Assembly (NCBI RefSeq): GCF_011009015.1
Contig: NZ_CP048880.1
Coordinates: 38,424-102,423, forward strand
Direction of reading: 5' to 3'
From: Spartinivicinus ruber
Lineage (GTDB): Bacteria; Pseudomonadota; Gammaproteobacteria; Pseudomonadales; Zooshikellaceae
DNA length: 64,000 bases
Part shown: in pieces, positions 32,892-42,096 of the stretch
How the letters are laid out: each line of letters starts with the position of its first letter
Numbering within the stretch: the first letter of the stretch is position 1
Program-made: the position numbers and the translations under genes
The notes under the pieces: model-generated
The model's database searches: none
Told to the model about the DNA's origin: nothing
Seen by the model: the letters and a program-made list of their open reading frames with translations, nothing else

Positions 32892-34537
32892 TTAAGCGCA
32901 TTGTTGATGGTGCTATTTTTACTGAGGTAGCCCCATGGGATCACGTTAACGAGTTGGATAACCGCACTTATGCGGTGTTGCCGTATGGCTGTTTGTTAAG
33001 TGCTAGTCCTAAAACTGGCAATATCCAAAATACACAACCTGTAGACGAGCTAAAGCAGCGTTATACAGGCTTTCAAATGCGCGGTTTTCAGTACGATTTT
33101 TACTACCGAATTCATGTTAAACCGGCGCATATATCGTTAGGTAATCTTCTATCAGAGCAAACCCGTAATGTTGAAGTCTGGAATGCTTACTTAACCCCTA
33201 AAAAGTTAGCTAGTGTCGTGGAAAGTGGAACGGAAGGCTTAGCACTAGCCCAGCCAGTTACCGCACCCACTCAATTCGGCGGATTAGAAGCCAGGCTATA
33301 CACGCTTAATATATCGGTCAATGGTCCGCCAGTCGTTAACGCTGAGTTTACCTTTAACTTTGAAACTGGGCCTACAAAACTTGTCGTAACAGGTAAGCGT
33401 GTTGTGGTGTGGCCTTTTGCCCCACAAGCTAATGTATCTGAGGTGCTGGAATGGAAAACCGACATTTTGCAAGCTTACGAGGGCGAGCAACGGTTAGCCT
33501 TACGCCCTGCCCCGCGTCAGAAGTTCAGTTATAACTACTTGCTCGATGGCAACCAATTTAGTCGAGCCAAAGCAATTGCGACACAATGGGGCCACCGTGT
33601 TTATGGGGTTCCGGTTTGGACTAATTTAGCGTTTATCGGCCCTCTAGCCTCTGGAGTCAGTGAAATTACAGTTAATACGACAGCAGCCGATTACCGCGCA
33701 GATGATGTTATTTTAGTTTGGGATAATGACGAGTATTACGAAGCTGTCGAAACTACAGAAGTTAGCCCTAGCAAAATAGGTCTTAAATTACCGTTATCTA
33801 AGCCCTATCAAAATGCTTATGTTATGCCATTACGCTTTGGGCGTACTTATAGCGGTGCAAAATTTACTCGTGATGCTTCAGATATTACAGAAAGCAACGT
33901 TAGCTTTTCGGTTACTGAAAATATAAATCTGGCGGCGTCTAATTTTCCTAAATACCGTGATATTGATGTTTTAACAGATCGCTCTGTAATTGTTAGTTCG
34001 CTCGATGAAAATATTATTAGAGATGTAGAGGTTATTGATAACAGCACCGGCACAATTATTGTTGACACTAAAACTAACTACCCACTACACAAGCAAAAAA
34101 TAAACTGGCATACGACAAGTAAGGCTGAGTTATGGCGAGTTAAGCAATGGATTTATAGCCGCCAAGGAAAACAAAAAGCATTCTGGTTGCCCAGCTGGGG
34201 ACAAGATTTAACCCTGACTGAAGTCATGGCGGCGCAGTCAGGGGCCTTTATTGTTCGGCCTATTGGCTACCCACTCTATTACGGCATCAAAGACGTGATG
34301 CTAATTACCAAGTCTGGCGAGATCTTCTACCGTCGTGTATTGGGCGGCTCAGTCAATGATGACGGTAATGAGGTTTTAAGTATTGATAAAGCACTTGGTG
34401 CAACTGTATACCCCACCGACGTTGAGATCCTTTGTTTTATGTCCTTAGTTAGATTCGATGCTGACCGGGTGCAAATCAGTCATACGCAAGCCGGAAACGC
34501 TAAAATTTCTATTGCTGTCGTAGAGGTGCCAGCATGA
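32888..34537 (+). CDS. tail protein upstream of the tip module
   Basis: The 549-residue protein is predicted to be mostly beta. It contains recurrent phage tail features: LKQRYTGFQMRGFQYDFYYRIHVKP near the N-terminus, and LYTLNISVNGPPVVNAEFTFNFETGP and RQGKQKAFWLPSWGQDL in the second half. It lies between the paralogous tail proteins and the BR0599-type protein, the place of distal tail or M-like proteins. The exact role is not known. Confidence 0.72.
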   Translation: MIKRIVDGAIFTEVAPWDHVNELDNRTYAVLPYGCLLSASPKTGNIQNTQPVDELKQRYTGFQMRGFQYDFYYRIHVKPAHISLGNLLSEQTRNVEVWNAYLTPKKLASVVESGTEGLALAQPVTAPTQFGGLEARLYTLNISVNGPPVVNAEFTFNFETGPTKLVVTGKRVVVWPFAPQANVSEVLEWKTDILQAYEGEQRLALRPAPRQKFSYNYLLDGNQFSRAKAIATQWGHRVYGVPVWTNLAFIGPLASGVSEITVNTTAADYRADDVILVWDNDEYYEAVETTEVSPSKIGLKLPLSKPYQNAYVMPLRFGRTYSGAKFTRDASDITESNVSFSVTENINLAASNFPKYRDIDVLTDRSVIVSSLDENIIRDVEVIDNSTGTIIVDTKTNYPLHKQKINWHTTSKAELWRVKQWIYSRQGKQKAFWLPSWGQDLTLTEVMAAQSGAFIVRPIGYPLYYGIKDVMLITKSGEIFYRRVLGGSVNDDGNEVLSIDKALGATVYPTDVEILCFMSLVRFDADRVQISHTQAGNAKISIAVVEVPA

Positions 34538-35334
34538 GCTATGACTTAATTGAAACCAGCGCAGACAGTGGCCAACCGGTAGAACTGTATGAATTTGGTC
34601 AGGGTGTTCAGCGTTGGTATTTCACCAGCTCAGAACATGAGATTTTTTATCAATCAAAAACCTATATACCAGCCCCGATTAAACGGTCATCCGTTAATGT
34701 GACTGATGATATTTTTAAAGCCGCTCTAAAACTCACGTTTCCGCGAGATAACGAACTTGCGCGGCAGTTTTTGGGGTTTAGCCCTGAACTACCCACGACA
34801 GTTACGATTTTTAGAGGTCATTGGGAAGACGACGACTATATCGTTTATTGGAAAGGTCGAGTTTCAGGTGCTAAAGGGGCAGGCTCTACTATTACACTGG
34901 AATGCGAGTCTGTTTTTACCTCAATTCAACGGCCAGGGCTTAGGGCCAAATATCAGCGTATGTGTCGCCATGTGTTGTATGACCATAAATGCCAGGTGAA
35001 TCAAAAGCAGTTTGAAGTGAAAGCGGTAGTACAAAACATCAACGGCACCCATTTAACGCTGACAGAAACATCGCGCTATCAAGCTGGTTGGTTTACGGGT
35101 GGCATGGTGAAAACAGAAGACGACGCAGTTAGGTTTGTTAGCTCGCATAATGGTAGTGATTTAATAATTACCCGGCCTTTTCATGACTTAAAGCCAAATA
35201 CGACAGTTAAATTATACCCTGGCTGTAATCACCTTTCTGATACATGCCTAAACAAATTTAATAACCTGGATAATTACGGCGGCTTTCCGCATATACCAAC
35301 CAGAAACCCATTTGACGGGAGTTCAATTATCTAA
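34534..35334 (+). CDS. tail tip protein of the BR0599/DUF2163 family
   Basis: The 266-residue protein has the DUF2163-type N-terminal domain (TADSGQPVELYEFGQG-like start, SSEHEIFYQSKTYIPAPIKRS). The conserved cysteine-rich C-terminal half reads CRHVLYDHKCQVN and GCNHLSDTCLNKFNNLDNYGGFPHIPTRNPF. The four cysteines are placed as in tail tip proteins that bind an iron-sulfur cluster, such as lambda L. It is next to the J-like genes, as expected. Confidence 0.85.
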   Translation: MSYDLIETSADSGQPVELYEFGQGVQRWYFTSSEHEIFYQSKTYIPAPIKRSSVNVTDDIFKAALKLTFPRDNELARQFLGFSPELPTTVTIFRGHWEDDDYIVYWKGRVSGAKGAGSTITLECESVFTSIQRPGLRAKYQRMCRHVLYDHKCQVNQKQFEVKAVVQNINGTHLTLTETSRYQAGWFTGGMVKTEDDAVRFVSSHNGSDLIITRPFHDLKPNTTVKLYPGCNHLSDTCLNKFNNLDNYGGFPHIPTRNPFDGSSII

Positions 35335-35564
35335 TGTGGCCTGCTGTAGTAGCGTGGATAGGTGCGCTTGTACTGGTTGCAGTATCAATGCGACCCAAAC
35401 AACAAGATCAAACCCCAGTAGCAAAAGACGTAAAAATACCCACCAATGAAGAAGGCACAGAAATACCTGTTGTATTCGGCACTCGCGATATTGAAAGCCC
35501 AATGAATGCCTGGTATGGGCATTTGCGAACCGTGCCTATTCGGAAAAAAGGCGGCAAAAAGTGA
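35334..35564 (+). CDS. N-terminal piece of a split tip-attachment protein
   Basis: The 76-residue protein has one membrane-like helix (residues 4-19, AVVAWIGALVLVAVSM). It then reads IPTNEEGTEIPVVFGTRDIESPMNAWYGHLRTVPIRKKGGKK, which in many phages is the start of the tail tip attachment protein. The J-like protein 170 bases downstream begins MGGKKKAVTVGYKYY, so the two look like halves of one protein with a small gene between them. The stop overlaps the next GTG start. Confidence 0.72.
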   Translation: MWPAVVAWIGALVLVAVSMRPKQQDQTPVAKDVKIPTNEEGTEIPVVFGTRDIESPMNAWYGHLRTVPIRKKGGKK

Positions 35565-35758
35565 TTATCCGTATCAATCATATTCGTAGCGCTTTGTTTT
35601 GCTCCAAAGGAGCAAGGCAGTTTTTCGAGCGCCATGGGTTAGATTGGGGTGATTTTTTAAAGCATGGCATTGAGTCAGAAAAGCTTTTAGCAACTGGCGA
35701 TGCCATGGCTAAGCAAGTAGTGGATTTAGCGGAATGGGCGGAAAAAAGAAAGCCGTAA
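35561..35758 (+). CDS. small tail-operon protein lodged between two tip pieces
   Basis: The 65-residue protein (GTG start) reads IIRINHIRSALFCSKGARQFFERHGLDWGDFLKHGIESEKLLATGDAMAKQ. Similar small proteins with the HGLDW...FL..GI....L.ATGDAMA pattern are found in tail tip operons of other phages; no function is known to me. It overlaps the upstream gene by four bases and the downstream gene by 25, so it is genuine and not an accidental frame. Confidence 0.7.
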   Translation: MIIRINHIRSALFCSKGARQFFERHGLDWGDFLKHGIESEKLLATGDAMAKQVVDLAEWAEKRKP

Positions 35759-38583
35759 CAGTCGGGTATAAATACTACATCGGCATGCACATGCTGCTAT
35801 GCCACGGCCCAGTAGATAAAATCACGCAAATTAATGTCGATGGCAAGCGGGCCTGGTCAGGCGGACATGGCGGCGGTCGCCTTCATATTAGTGCAAGCAA
35901 TTTATTTGGTGGTGAAAAGCGCGAGGGTGGTGTTAGTGGCTCTGTCGATATTTTAATGGGTCACCCAAATCAGCCTAAAAATGATTACTTAAAGGCTCGG
36001 CTTGGATCCAAAATACCTGCTTTCCGTGGTGTAGTTAGCGCCATTCTTAGGCAAGTCTATATAGGGATGAATCCTTATCTTAAGCGCTGGGCTTTCAGAG
36101 TTCAGCGTATTCATGTTCGGGATGATGGGCGGCCACAGTGGTACAACGATAAAGCCGAGATTGGCAGCGGTGATATGAACCCCGCCCACATTATCCGCGA
36201 GTGCCTGACTAGTTTAGATTGGGGTATGGGCTACACCGACGAAGATATAGACGACAATTCTTTTATTCATGCTGCTAATCAGTTACACGCCGAAGGGTTT
36301 GGGCTTTCTTTGCTATGGGATAAAGAAACCACTATCGATAAGTTTATAGAACTGATTTTAAAACACATCGATGGCGCACTATTTGTCGATAGGAAAACAG
36401 GCCGCTTTACCCTTAAGCTGATTCGTGACGACTACGACAAATCAAGTCTGATTAAGTTAGGGCCGCACAATGTAGGCAAGATTAATGACTTTACCCGCCC
36501 CACTGTTGGCGAGCTAACTAACTCTGTCACTGTTCAGTATTGGGATAGATCAACGGGCAAGAATGCGACAGTAAGCGCCCAAGATATAGCCCTAGCACAA
36601 CAACAAGGTTGTGTTATTTCCACTACTCAGAAATACCCTGGCATTACTAACGGTGGACTAGCAAGCCGGGTTGCATCTCGCGATTTACGCGGCTATGCAA
36701 ATCCATTAATCGGCTGTGTTTTAATTGCTAACCGAGAAGCTGCAAGCCTTAATGTGGGCGATGTATTTCTGTTTGAATGGCCACAATACGGTGTGTCTGA
36801 AACAGTGATGCGGGTTACTAATATCTCGCTCGGCACCCTCACCGACAACAAAGTCAAAATTGAATGTGTGCAAGATGTGTTTGCACTCAGTGAGGCTATT
36901 TACGCCTCCCCTACTCCTACCGGGTGGGCTTTGCCATTATCCGAGCCTGCTCCCTGCCCTTATCGTTTATTAGTTGAGGCTCCCTATTATGAAGTCGTAC
37001 AAAGGGTGGGTATGGATGAAGCAGCCAAGCTAGCAAAAGAAGATGGCTTTTTAATTGTGGCAGGAACCAAACCCGCAGAAGACGCATTAAATGCTGATTT
37101 GCATGTGAATTCAGGTGGCGGCTATGAGTTAGTCGAGTCGTTAGAGTTTACACCGACTGCCTTATTAATGGCTGATGCTGGCTATATGGATACATCATTA
37201 TCAATCGGCCAAACTGTAGACATTGATATTGTAGAGATTGGCTCACACATCCAGATTAATGATGAGCTAATGCAAGTCACCGCGATTAGCGATACTGAAA
37301 TAAAAGTTAATCGCGGTGTGGCTGATACCATCCCACATAAGCACCCTTCTGGTTCTCGTGTTTTTGCTTGGGATTATTACGGCGAAACGGACGGCGTTAA
37401 CTATCAAACTGGCGAGATAGTACACGCTAAAATTACCCCAGCAACAGGGCGCGGTATTCTAGATTTAGGTGTTGCACCACAGGACAGCGTTAGATTCAAC
37501 AGTCGTGCATCTCGTCCATATCCACCCGGCAACTTCAAAATCAATAATCAGTATTATCCTAAGCTCGTCACTGGTGCTTTAGTTTTATCCTGGGCACACC
37601 GCGACAGAGTACAGCAAGCCGACCACTTAAAAGGTTTCACCTTTGGAGATGTTGGGCCAGAGTCAGGCACTACATACAAATTAAAGATATGGGATGAAAA
37701 CAATAACTTGGTTGTTAATGAGTCCGAGTTGACTGGGAATACCTATAACTACACAGATGAAAAAAAGCACTTAGGCCAAAAAGTAACAAATCCTACCAAC
37801 ATTTTTGAATATGCCATTGAGGGAGAGCATACGCCAAGTGATGGTTACTTGCTTATTAATGTAGGGGTTAGACGGCGCGAACGAGATCCACATTTAAACA
37901 TATTGAACACTGATGACCCTGACTGGGATACCAACTACGGGCAAACCAAAGATATAGGGGTTTTTCATTATGTTTATGACCCTGCCACTGCAACCAGCAT
38001 TATAGAGCAGCCAGAAATAATCCCAGTCTTCGACTTATCATGGGAGTTATACATTTTTTGTTGGAACCGAAGCTCAGGCAATGACGTAGCAGAAATTGAT
38101 TTAGAGCTTCAAAACAAAACAGGGCAAACCATTGCTGCAATCAGGGTAAAAAAAGAAGGCAGTTACAAAAATGGCTTATGGTATGGTTCAAGCCTCAACG
38201 ACTTAACAAAAGCCAAACAAGAAGGCTCCTACCCCGGAACAAAAGGGGTTTTTTCATTTGAAGCAGATAGGTTGATTTTTCAGCATAACCTAGACGATCC
38301 AAATAGAAACCTGGCTTTTGAATTTCAATGCGATATGTCTTCAGTGGCACAGATTAAAGCGTCAAATATGAAGACAGTAACAGGCTATGATTACGCCGGA
38401 ACTTACATAAAAATCATTGGCGGCGGTACCGGCTCATTCATGAGACAGCGCCGACTCAATCATAAGCTTCGTATATCTCTATCATCTCAGCGCGACGAAT
38501 TACAAAGCAATCAAAGCTATGACGTGACTGTCGATCGTGATGGTTACGGCTATCAATACGGTAAATATTACGGTGGTCATTAA
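35734..38583 (+). CDS. tail tip attachment / host specificity protein (J-like)
   Basis: The 949-residue protein starts GGKKKAVTVGYKYYIGMHMLLCHGPVDKITQI, the usual entry into the central tip protein fold. It continues with a phage-tail domain (LTSLDWGMGYTDEDIDDNSF, ILKHIDGALFVDRKTGRFTLKLIRDDY). The last third is unique and should carry receptor-binding regions. It is the largest protein after the tape measure and ends the tip module, so it is probably the main host-range determinant. Confidence 0.85.
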   Translation: MGGKKKAVTVGYKYYIGMHMLLCHGPVDKITQINVDGKRAWSGGHGGGRLHISASNLFGGEKREGGVSGSVDILMGHPNQPKNDYLKARLGSKIPAFRGVVSAILRQVYIGMNPYLKRWAFRVQRIHVRDDGRPQWYNDKAEIGSGDMNPAHIIRECLTSLDWGMGYTDEDIDDNSFIHAANQLHAEGFGLSLLWDKETTIDKFIELILKHIDGALFVDRKTGRFTLKLIRDDYDKSSLIKLGPHNVGKINDFTRPTVGELTNSVTVQYWDRSTGKNATVSAQDIALAQQQGCVISTTQKYPGITNGGLASRVASRDLRGYANPLIGCVLIANREAASLNVGDVFLFEWPQYGVSETVMRVTNISLGTLTDNKVKIECVQDVFALSEAIYASPTPTGWALPLSEPAPCPYRLLVEAPYYEVVQRVGMDEAAKLAKEDGFLIVAGTKPAEDALNADLHVNSGGGYELVESLEFTPTALLMADAGYMDTSLSIGQTVDIDIVEIGSHIQINDELMQVTAISDTEIKVNRGVADTIPHKHPSGSRVFAWDYYGETDGVNYQTGEIVHAKITPATGRGILDLGVAPQDSVRFNSRASRPYPPGNFKINNQYYPKLVTGALVLSWAHRDRVQQADHLKGFTFGDVGPESGTTYKLKIWDENNNLVVNESELTGNTYNYTDEKKHLGQKVTNPTNIFEYAIEGEHTPSDGYLLINVGVRRRERDPHLNILNTDDPDWDTNYGQTKDIGVFHYVYDPATATSIIEQPEIIPVFDLSWELYIFCWNRSSGNDVAEIDLELQNKTGQTIAAIRVKKEGSYKNGLWYGSSLNDLTKAKQEGSYPGTKGVFSFEADRLIFQHNLDDPNRNLAFEFQCDMSSVAQIKASNMKTVTGYDYAGTYIKIIGGGTGSFMRQRRLNHKLRISLSSQRDELQSNQSYDVTVDRDGYGYQYGKYYGGH

Positions 38584-39035
38584 TGGCAAAAAAAGAGCCT
38601 AACACTGGTTTAAATTACGGCTGGAAACTTGGCGAGTCTGGTTGGAATTTGCAGATGGATGAAAATCTAAAAGCCATCGGGGCGCTTTTAGTTATCTCTG
38701 TTCTATCTGCAACCACGACAGAACCACCCGCCTCCCCTACTCCTGGTGATCGATACTTAGTGCCTACTGGTGCTACTGGAGTATGGGCAGAAAGTATTAA
38801 CAAGCTTGTTCGCTGGGATGGCTCAGCCTGGGAAGTTTACACGCCAGGAAATGGATGGGAAGTAACCGCACAAGACACTATGCAACGCTGGCACTATAAC
38901 GGTGAAAACTGGGATTTATATAGTAGCCGTCTTGCAAGGTATGAGAATGACGAAGCAGCGGCAGAGGGTGGTACTCCAATTGGTGGTACTTATGTCAACT
39001 CTAAAACGGGTGTCGTTCATATGAGAATTGCATAA
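38583..39035 (+). CDS. DUF2793-like tail protein
   Basis: The 150-residue protein contains SPTPGDRYLVPTGATGVWAE and LVRWDGSAWEVYTPGNGWEV, the signature of DUF2793 proteins found at the end of tail operons. It begins one base before the J-like stop (TAATG). It probably binds the tip or forms a short fibre. It is the last gene of the late operon; a terminator follows. Confidence 0.8.
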   Translation: MAKKEPNTGLNYGWKLGESGWNLQMDENLKAIGALLVISVLSATTTEPPASPTPGDRYLVPTGATGVWAESINKLVRWDGSAWEVYTPGNGWEVTAQDTMQRWHYNGENWDLYSSRLARYENDEAAAEGGTPIGGTYVNSKTGVVHMRIA

Positions 39036-39231
39036 CTTTTTTTCTATCAGAGTGACACCTGATTAGAGTGTCACCCCTCCCCTACTTTAGAGTGACACTC
39101 TTTTTTAAGGTGTCTCTCTTATGGGTGTATCTCTTCTAATCCAGCAATATAAGTGACTAAAAACTTAAACATAATTAGTCGCCAATGTAGCTAAGTCTAG
39201 TCACATTGATTATTTTTTAAACTTCACATAT
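39036..39231 (+). terminator. end of late operon: GTGACAC repeats and terminator
   Basis: AGAGTGACAC (39049-39058), AGAGTGTCAC (39065-39074) and the palindrome AGAGTGACACTCT (39089-39101) followed by five more Ts occur within 60 bases. The last one can act as a terminator of the 22-kb late operon. A related palindrome TAGTGTGACACTA lies at 39311-39323, between partition sites. The rest of this gap holds no gene. Confidence 0.6.
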
Positions 39232-39341
39232 GGTTTTGCATGCAAAACTGACTGTCTAATATTAAAAAACACACGTCGAGTTTTGCATGCAAAACTAATA
39301 GCAAATACACTTAGTGTGACACTAGTTTTGCATGCAAAACT
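39232..39341. promoter_or_regulatory. three copies of the partition palindrome upstream of parA
   Basis: GTTTTGCATGCAAAAC occurs at 39233-39248, 39280-39295 and 39325-39340; the last two extend to the 18-bp palindrome AGTTTTGCATGCAAAACT. Centres are 47 and 45 bases apart. They lie between the late-operon terminator and the parA start, so they can serve both as parS-like centromere sites and as operators of parAB. Confidence 0.88.
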
Positions 39342-39384
39342 GAACTTTATTAAAAAGCACTTGTGGTACATGCTTGGGGGAAAA

Positions 39385-40050
39385 ATGGCAAAAGTCATAT
39401 CGTTTATTAACCAAAAAGGTGGGTCAACAAAGACCACTAACGCAATAACTTTAAGTCATGGATTACATAAGCGAGGCAACAGAGTATTACTGATTGATAC
39501 GGACCAACAAAGCACAGCATCTAAAGCTTACGCAAGAGCCCTTGAGTCTGGCTTTACTGTTGCTGACCTTCCTAGTGTTATATCTGTTCCTCGCGAAACT
39601 ATCGCAGATGAAATAAAAAGCTATAGGAATAGCTTTGATTACATAGTTATTGACTCACCAGGATCACTAGCAGACTTAAAAATACCAGCGGGTGTAATTA
39701 AAGCGTCAGACTTAGCCATAGTTCCTGTTCAACCAAGCCCATATGATATTGAAGACTCAGCTGCAGTTGTCGAGATGATTCACAGCAGGCGAGAGATAGC
39801 CGATGGACAGCCAAAGGCGGGTATTTTAATTAGCAGAACCAAAGATAAAACAATTTTAGGCAGGGAAATACAAGCTGCTTTAGAACAGTTTGAACTCCCT
39901 ATAATGGAATCAAGAATACCTGACTCTGAAGTGTTTAAACAAACGGCTATTAGTGGTGGAAGCGTTTTTGATGCAAACCCTAAGAAACACCCAAAACCAG
40001 TTGACGCCGCGAATGCATTTGTCGATGAAGTGTTAAATATTCTTTCTTGA
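39385..40050 (+). CDS. parA: plasmid partition ATPase ParA
   Basis: The 221-residue protein has the deviant Walker A motif FINQKGGSTKTT at residues 7-18, the Walker A' region LLIDTDQQSTASK and Walker B DYIVIDSPGS. No N-terminal helix-turn-helix is present, so it is of the short ParF-like (type Ib) class. ATG 39385 is chosen because GGGGGA lies 4 bases upstream; a longer frame would run through the palindromes. It is ten bases from parB. Confidence 0.93.
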   Translation: MAKVISFINQKGGSTKTTNAITLSHGLHKRGNRVLLIDTDQQSTASKAYARALESGFTVADLPSVISVPRETIADEIKSYRNSFDYIVIDSPGSLADLKIPAGVIKASDLAIVPVQPSPYDIEDSAAVVEMIHSRREIADGQPKAGILISRTKDKTILGREIQAALEQFELPIMESRIPDSEVFKQTAISGGSVFDANPKKHPKPVDAANAFVDEVLNILS

Positions 40051-40060
40051 GTAATAAGCA

Positions 40061-40969
40061 ATGCTAAACAGCTTAAAGAATTTTAAGGTTCAAAAAGGGG
40101 CTACTCAAGCTCAAATTGACGCAGTAAAAGATGAGGTGGTTTCTACAGCTAAAAGCGAAGGACGCTATTTAACTCTGCCCGCAAATCAATTTGAGCCTGA
40201 CCTAAATCAGCCCCGCAAAACATTTGATAAGCAAGCCCTTAAAGAACTTCAGCAAAGTATTGAGTCAAAAGGGCAGTTGCAGCCTATTTTAGTGAAAGAG
40301 AAGGGCGACAGTGGAAAGTATCAAATAATTGCTGGTGAACGCCGCTGGCGTGCTATTAGTGACTCGCAAGTAATCAAAAATATCACTGCGATTGTTCGAG
40401 CTGGATCAGCTGATGACTTGCTAGTGCTTTTAATGCAACTTGACGAGAATAATAAACGCGAACAGGTTCCAGCATTAGAAAACGCCGAAGCAATAAAACG
40501 AGTGGTAGATATTTGCAAGGCTGATGGTTATGACCAAGCTCATGCAGCATCAATGATAGGTATAAGTAAGGGGCATTTAAGTAAATACCTATCACTATTG
40601 AATGCACCAGATCATATAAAGCAACTGTCTTTAAATGGTGACACACAAGATGTTGTAGCTCTTTATGACTTGGCAAGAGCAGCCAAAAAGAACGAAAAAG
40701 CGGTGAATGTTCTAGTAGATCAGTGGAAGTCAGGAGAACTAGAGGGCTCTTTAAGAAAAGCAAGCAGAGAGTTAGCTGAGAATACTAGTAAACCATCAAA
40801 GAATAAAAGCGCCACCGCTAAAACACCAACTATTAAAAAGCTAAATTTAATAGAGAAGGGCGGTCAACTTCAGATACAAATAGAGCTAGATAAGAAAACT
40901 GTTGTATTTAACCTTTCTGAAGCAGCATTAAAAGAGCTTCAAAGCGGCTTAAAAATACGTCAAAGATAA
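40061..40969 (+). CDS. parB: partition protein ParB
   Basis: The 302-residue protein has the ParB N-terminal CTPase fold (LPANQFEPDLNQPRKTFDKQ, then QIIAGERRWRAI with the GERR motif at about residue 91). A central helix-turn-helix follows (HAASMIGISKGHLSKYLSLL), then a C-terminal dimerisation region after a Lys/Ser/Thr-rich linker. It should bind the 18-bp palindromes that bracket the operon and stimulate ParA. The pairing of short ParA with a classic ParB is slightly unusual. Confidence 0.93.
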   Translation: MLNSLKNFKVQKGATQAQIDAVKDEVVSTAKSEGRYLTLPANQFEPDLNQPRKTFDKQALKELQQSIESKGQLQPILVKEKGDSGKYQIIAGERRWRAISDSQVIKNITAIVRAGSADDLLVLLMQLDENNKREQVPALENAEAIKRVVDICKADGYDQAHAASMIGISKGHLSKYLSLLNAPDHIKQLSLNGDTQDVVALYDLARAAKKNEKAVNVLVDQWKSGELEGSLRKASRELAENTSKPSKNKSATAKTPTIKKLNLIEKGGQLQIQIELDKKTVVFNLSEAALKELQSGLKIRQR

Positions 40970-40971
40970 CA

Positions 40972-41025
40972 AGTTTTGCATGCAAAACTGCAATTGCAAA
41001 TTATCTCAGTTTTGCATGCAAAACT
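40972..41025. promoter_or_regulatory. two copies of the partition palindrome downstream of parB
   Basis: AGTTTTGCATGCAAAACT is found complete at 40972-40989 and 41008-41025, centres 36 bases apart. The first begins two bases after the parB stop and the second ends one base before the stop of the convergent rep gene. Together with the three upstream copies they bracket parAB exactly. Confidence 0.9.
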
Positions 41026-42087
41026 TTAAAAATCATCAAAGCTAACCTCATCCTCCCATGAAGTGTCAGTCCAGTCTTGTGTTTGTCTTTCTGGAACCCT
41101 TTCTTTAGCTTTGTTTGATAAAACACCCTGGTAATAAGATAAAGGCGATTTTTCAATACTTCCCATAGCAACAGCTGTTGCTAATGCAACCAGGCTTTCT
41201 GATAACTCTTCTTTTGTATATGTGGCAAATAATAAGTCAATTTGGCTAGGCTTAATATCTGGAATAAACACCCTGATTCTCTTTGCTAGTTCTTCATCAA
41301 TAACAACATTGTCATTAACTAAAACTCCCTCCAATGAGCTATCAGCAGCCTCAAAAGTAACATTCTTGTGAATTGAAAACTTAACCTCTCCTACAGATCG
41401 CCCAACTCTTAACCCTTCAAAGTCAAAAGTTAGGTCTGTTTTGTCTTCAAGCTCAGTTTTAGCTGGCAATAACACATGTCTTTTAAAGTCTTGAAATCGC
41501 TTATATTTTGAATCTGCCAGACCTAGATAGCTTCTAAGCTCGCCAAGCTCTATCACTCTTTCACTACTATCTCTGCCTGATTTAAGTGGTAGATATTGCC
41601 GTAAAAGCTCATAAAGCCTAATAGAAAATACCGACCCTAATTTTACTACCTGCTTCAAATGATAAGAGGTGAAGTTGTTATTTAAGTCAAGCAAATAAGG
41701 CTTTAACTTTGGAGAAACAGAGAACTCTATTAAGCCATCTTTTGGCTTTGGTTGAATATCTGAAAACCAGCCAGTTATAAGCGGAGCATCTTCTGTATCA
41801 AAGATAGCGATTGTCTTAGAGCGCAACTTAACAAGCATAGCTGTTGTCTTTTTTCTTTTTAGCTCTGCAATGGATATTTCACTAAGCTGTGATAGTTCTT
41901 CATAAGTAAGGGTGTAATTCAATTGCCCCTTATCTTTAGGCTGAATCTTTGAAATAACAGATAGGACAACTTTCTGTTCCCAAAGCCCCAGCCTATGATC
42001 AAAGACCTCGCCGCCATTAACAAAGTAACTCTTGGCTTCAATCAAGGCATTAGCTTTGTTGACTCGTAATCGCTTCTTTTGATCCAT
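41026..42087 (-). CDS. Rep_3-family plasmid replication initiator
   Basis: The 353-residue protein belongs to the Rep_3 superfamily (RepB/RepE/Pi type): KANALIEAKSYFVNGGEVFDHRLGLWEQKVVLSVIS at the start of the first winged helix, FTSYHLKQVVKLGSVFSIRLYELLRQY and ELRSYLGLADSKYKRFQDFKRHVLLPA in the second. It is divergent from the iteron array directly upstream of its start, as in iteron plasmids. It converges on parB. It gives the element a plasmid replicon separate from O/P. Confidence 0.92.
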   Translation of the reverse strand: MDQKKRLRVNKANALIEAKSYFVNGGEVFDHRLGLWEQKVVLSVISKIQPKDKGQLNYTLTYEELSQLSEISIAELKRKKTTAMLVKLRSKTIAIFDTEDAPLITGWFSDIQPKPKDGLIEFSVSPKLKPYLLDLNNNFTSYHLKQVVKLGSVFSIRLYELLRQYLPLKSGRDSSERVIELGELRSYLGLADSKYKRFQDFKRHVLLPAKTELEDKTDLTFDFEGLRVGRSVGEVKFSIHKNVTFEAADSSLEGVLVNDNVVIDEELAKRIRVFIPDIKPSQIDLLFATYTKEELSESLVALATAVAMGSIEKSPLSYYQGVLSNKAKERVPERQTQDWTDTSWEDEVSFDDF

Positions 42088-42096
42088 AAAGACCCC

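Noticed and set aside
39049..39323. GTGACAC words as additional matS-like sites.
   Set aside because: They do not follow the 5-3-5 palindrome of the GTTACCGTGTAAC family. One is a terminator stem and another lies among partition sites.
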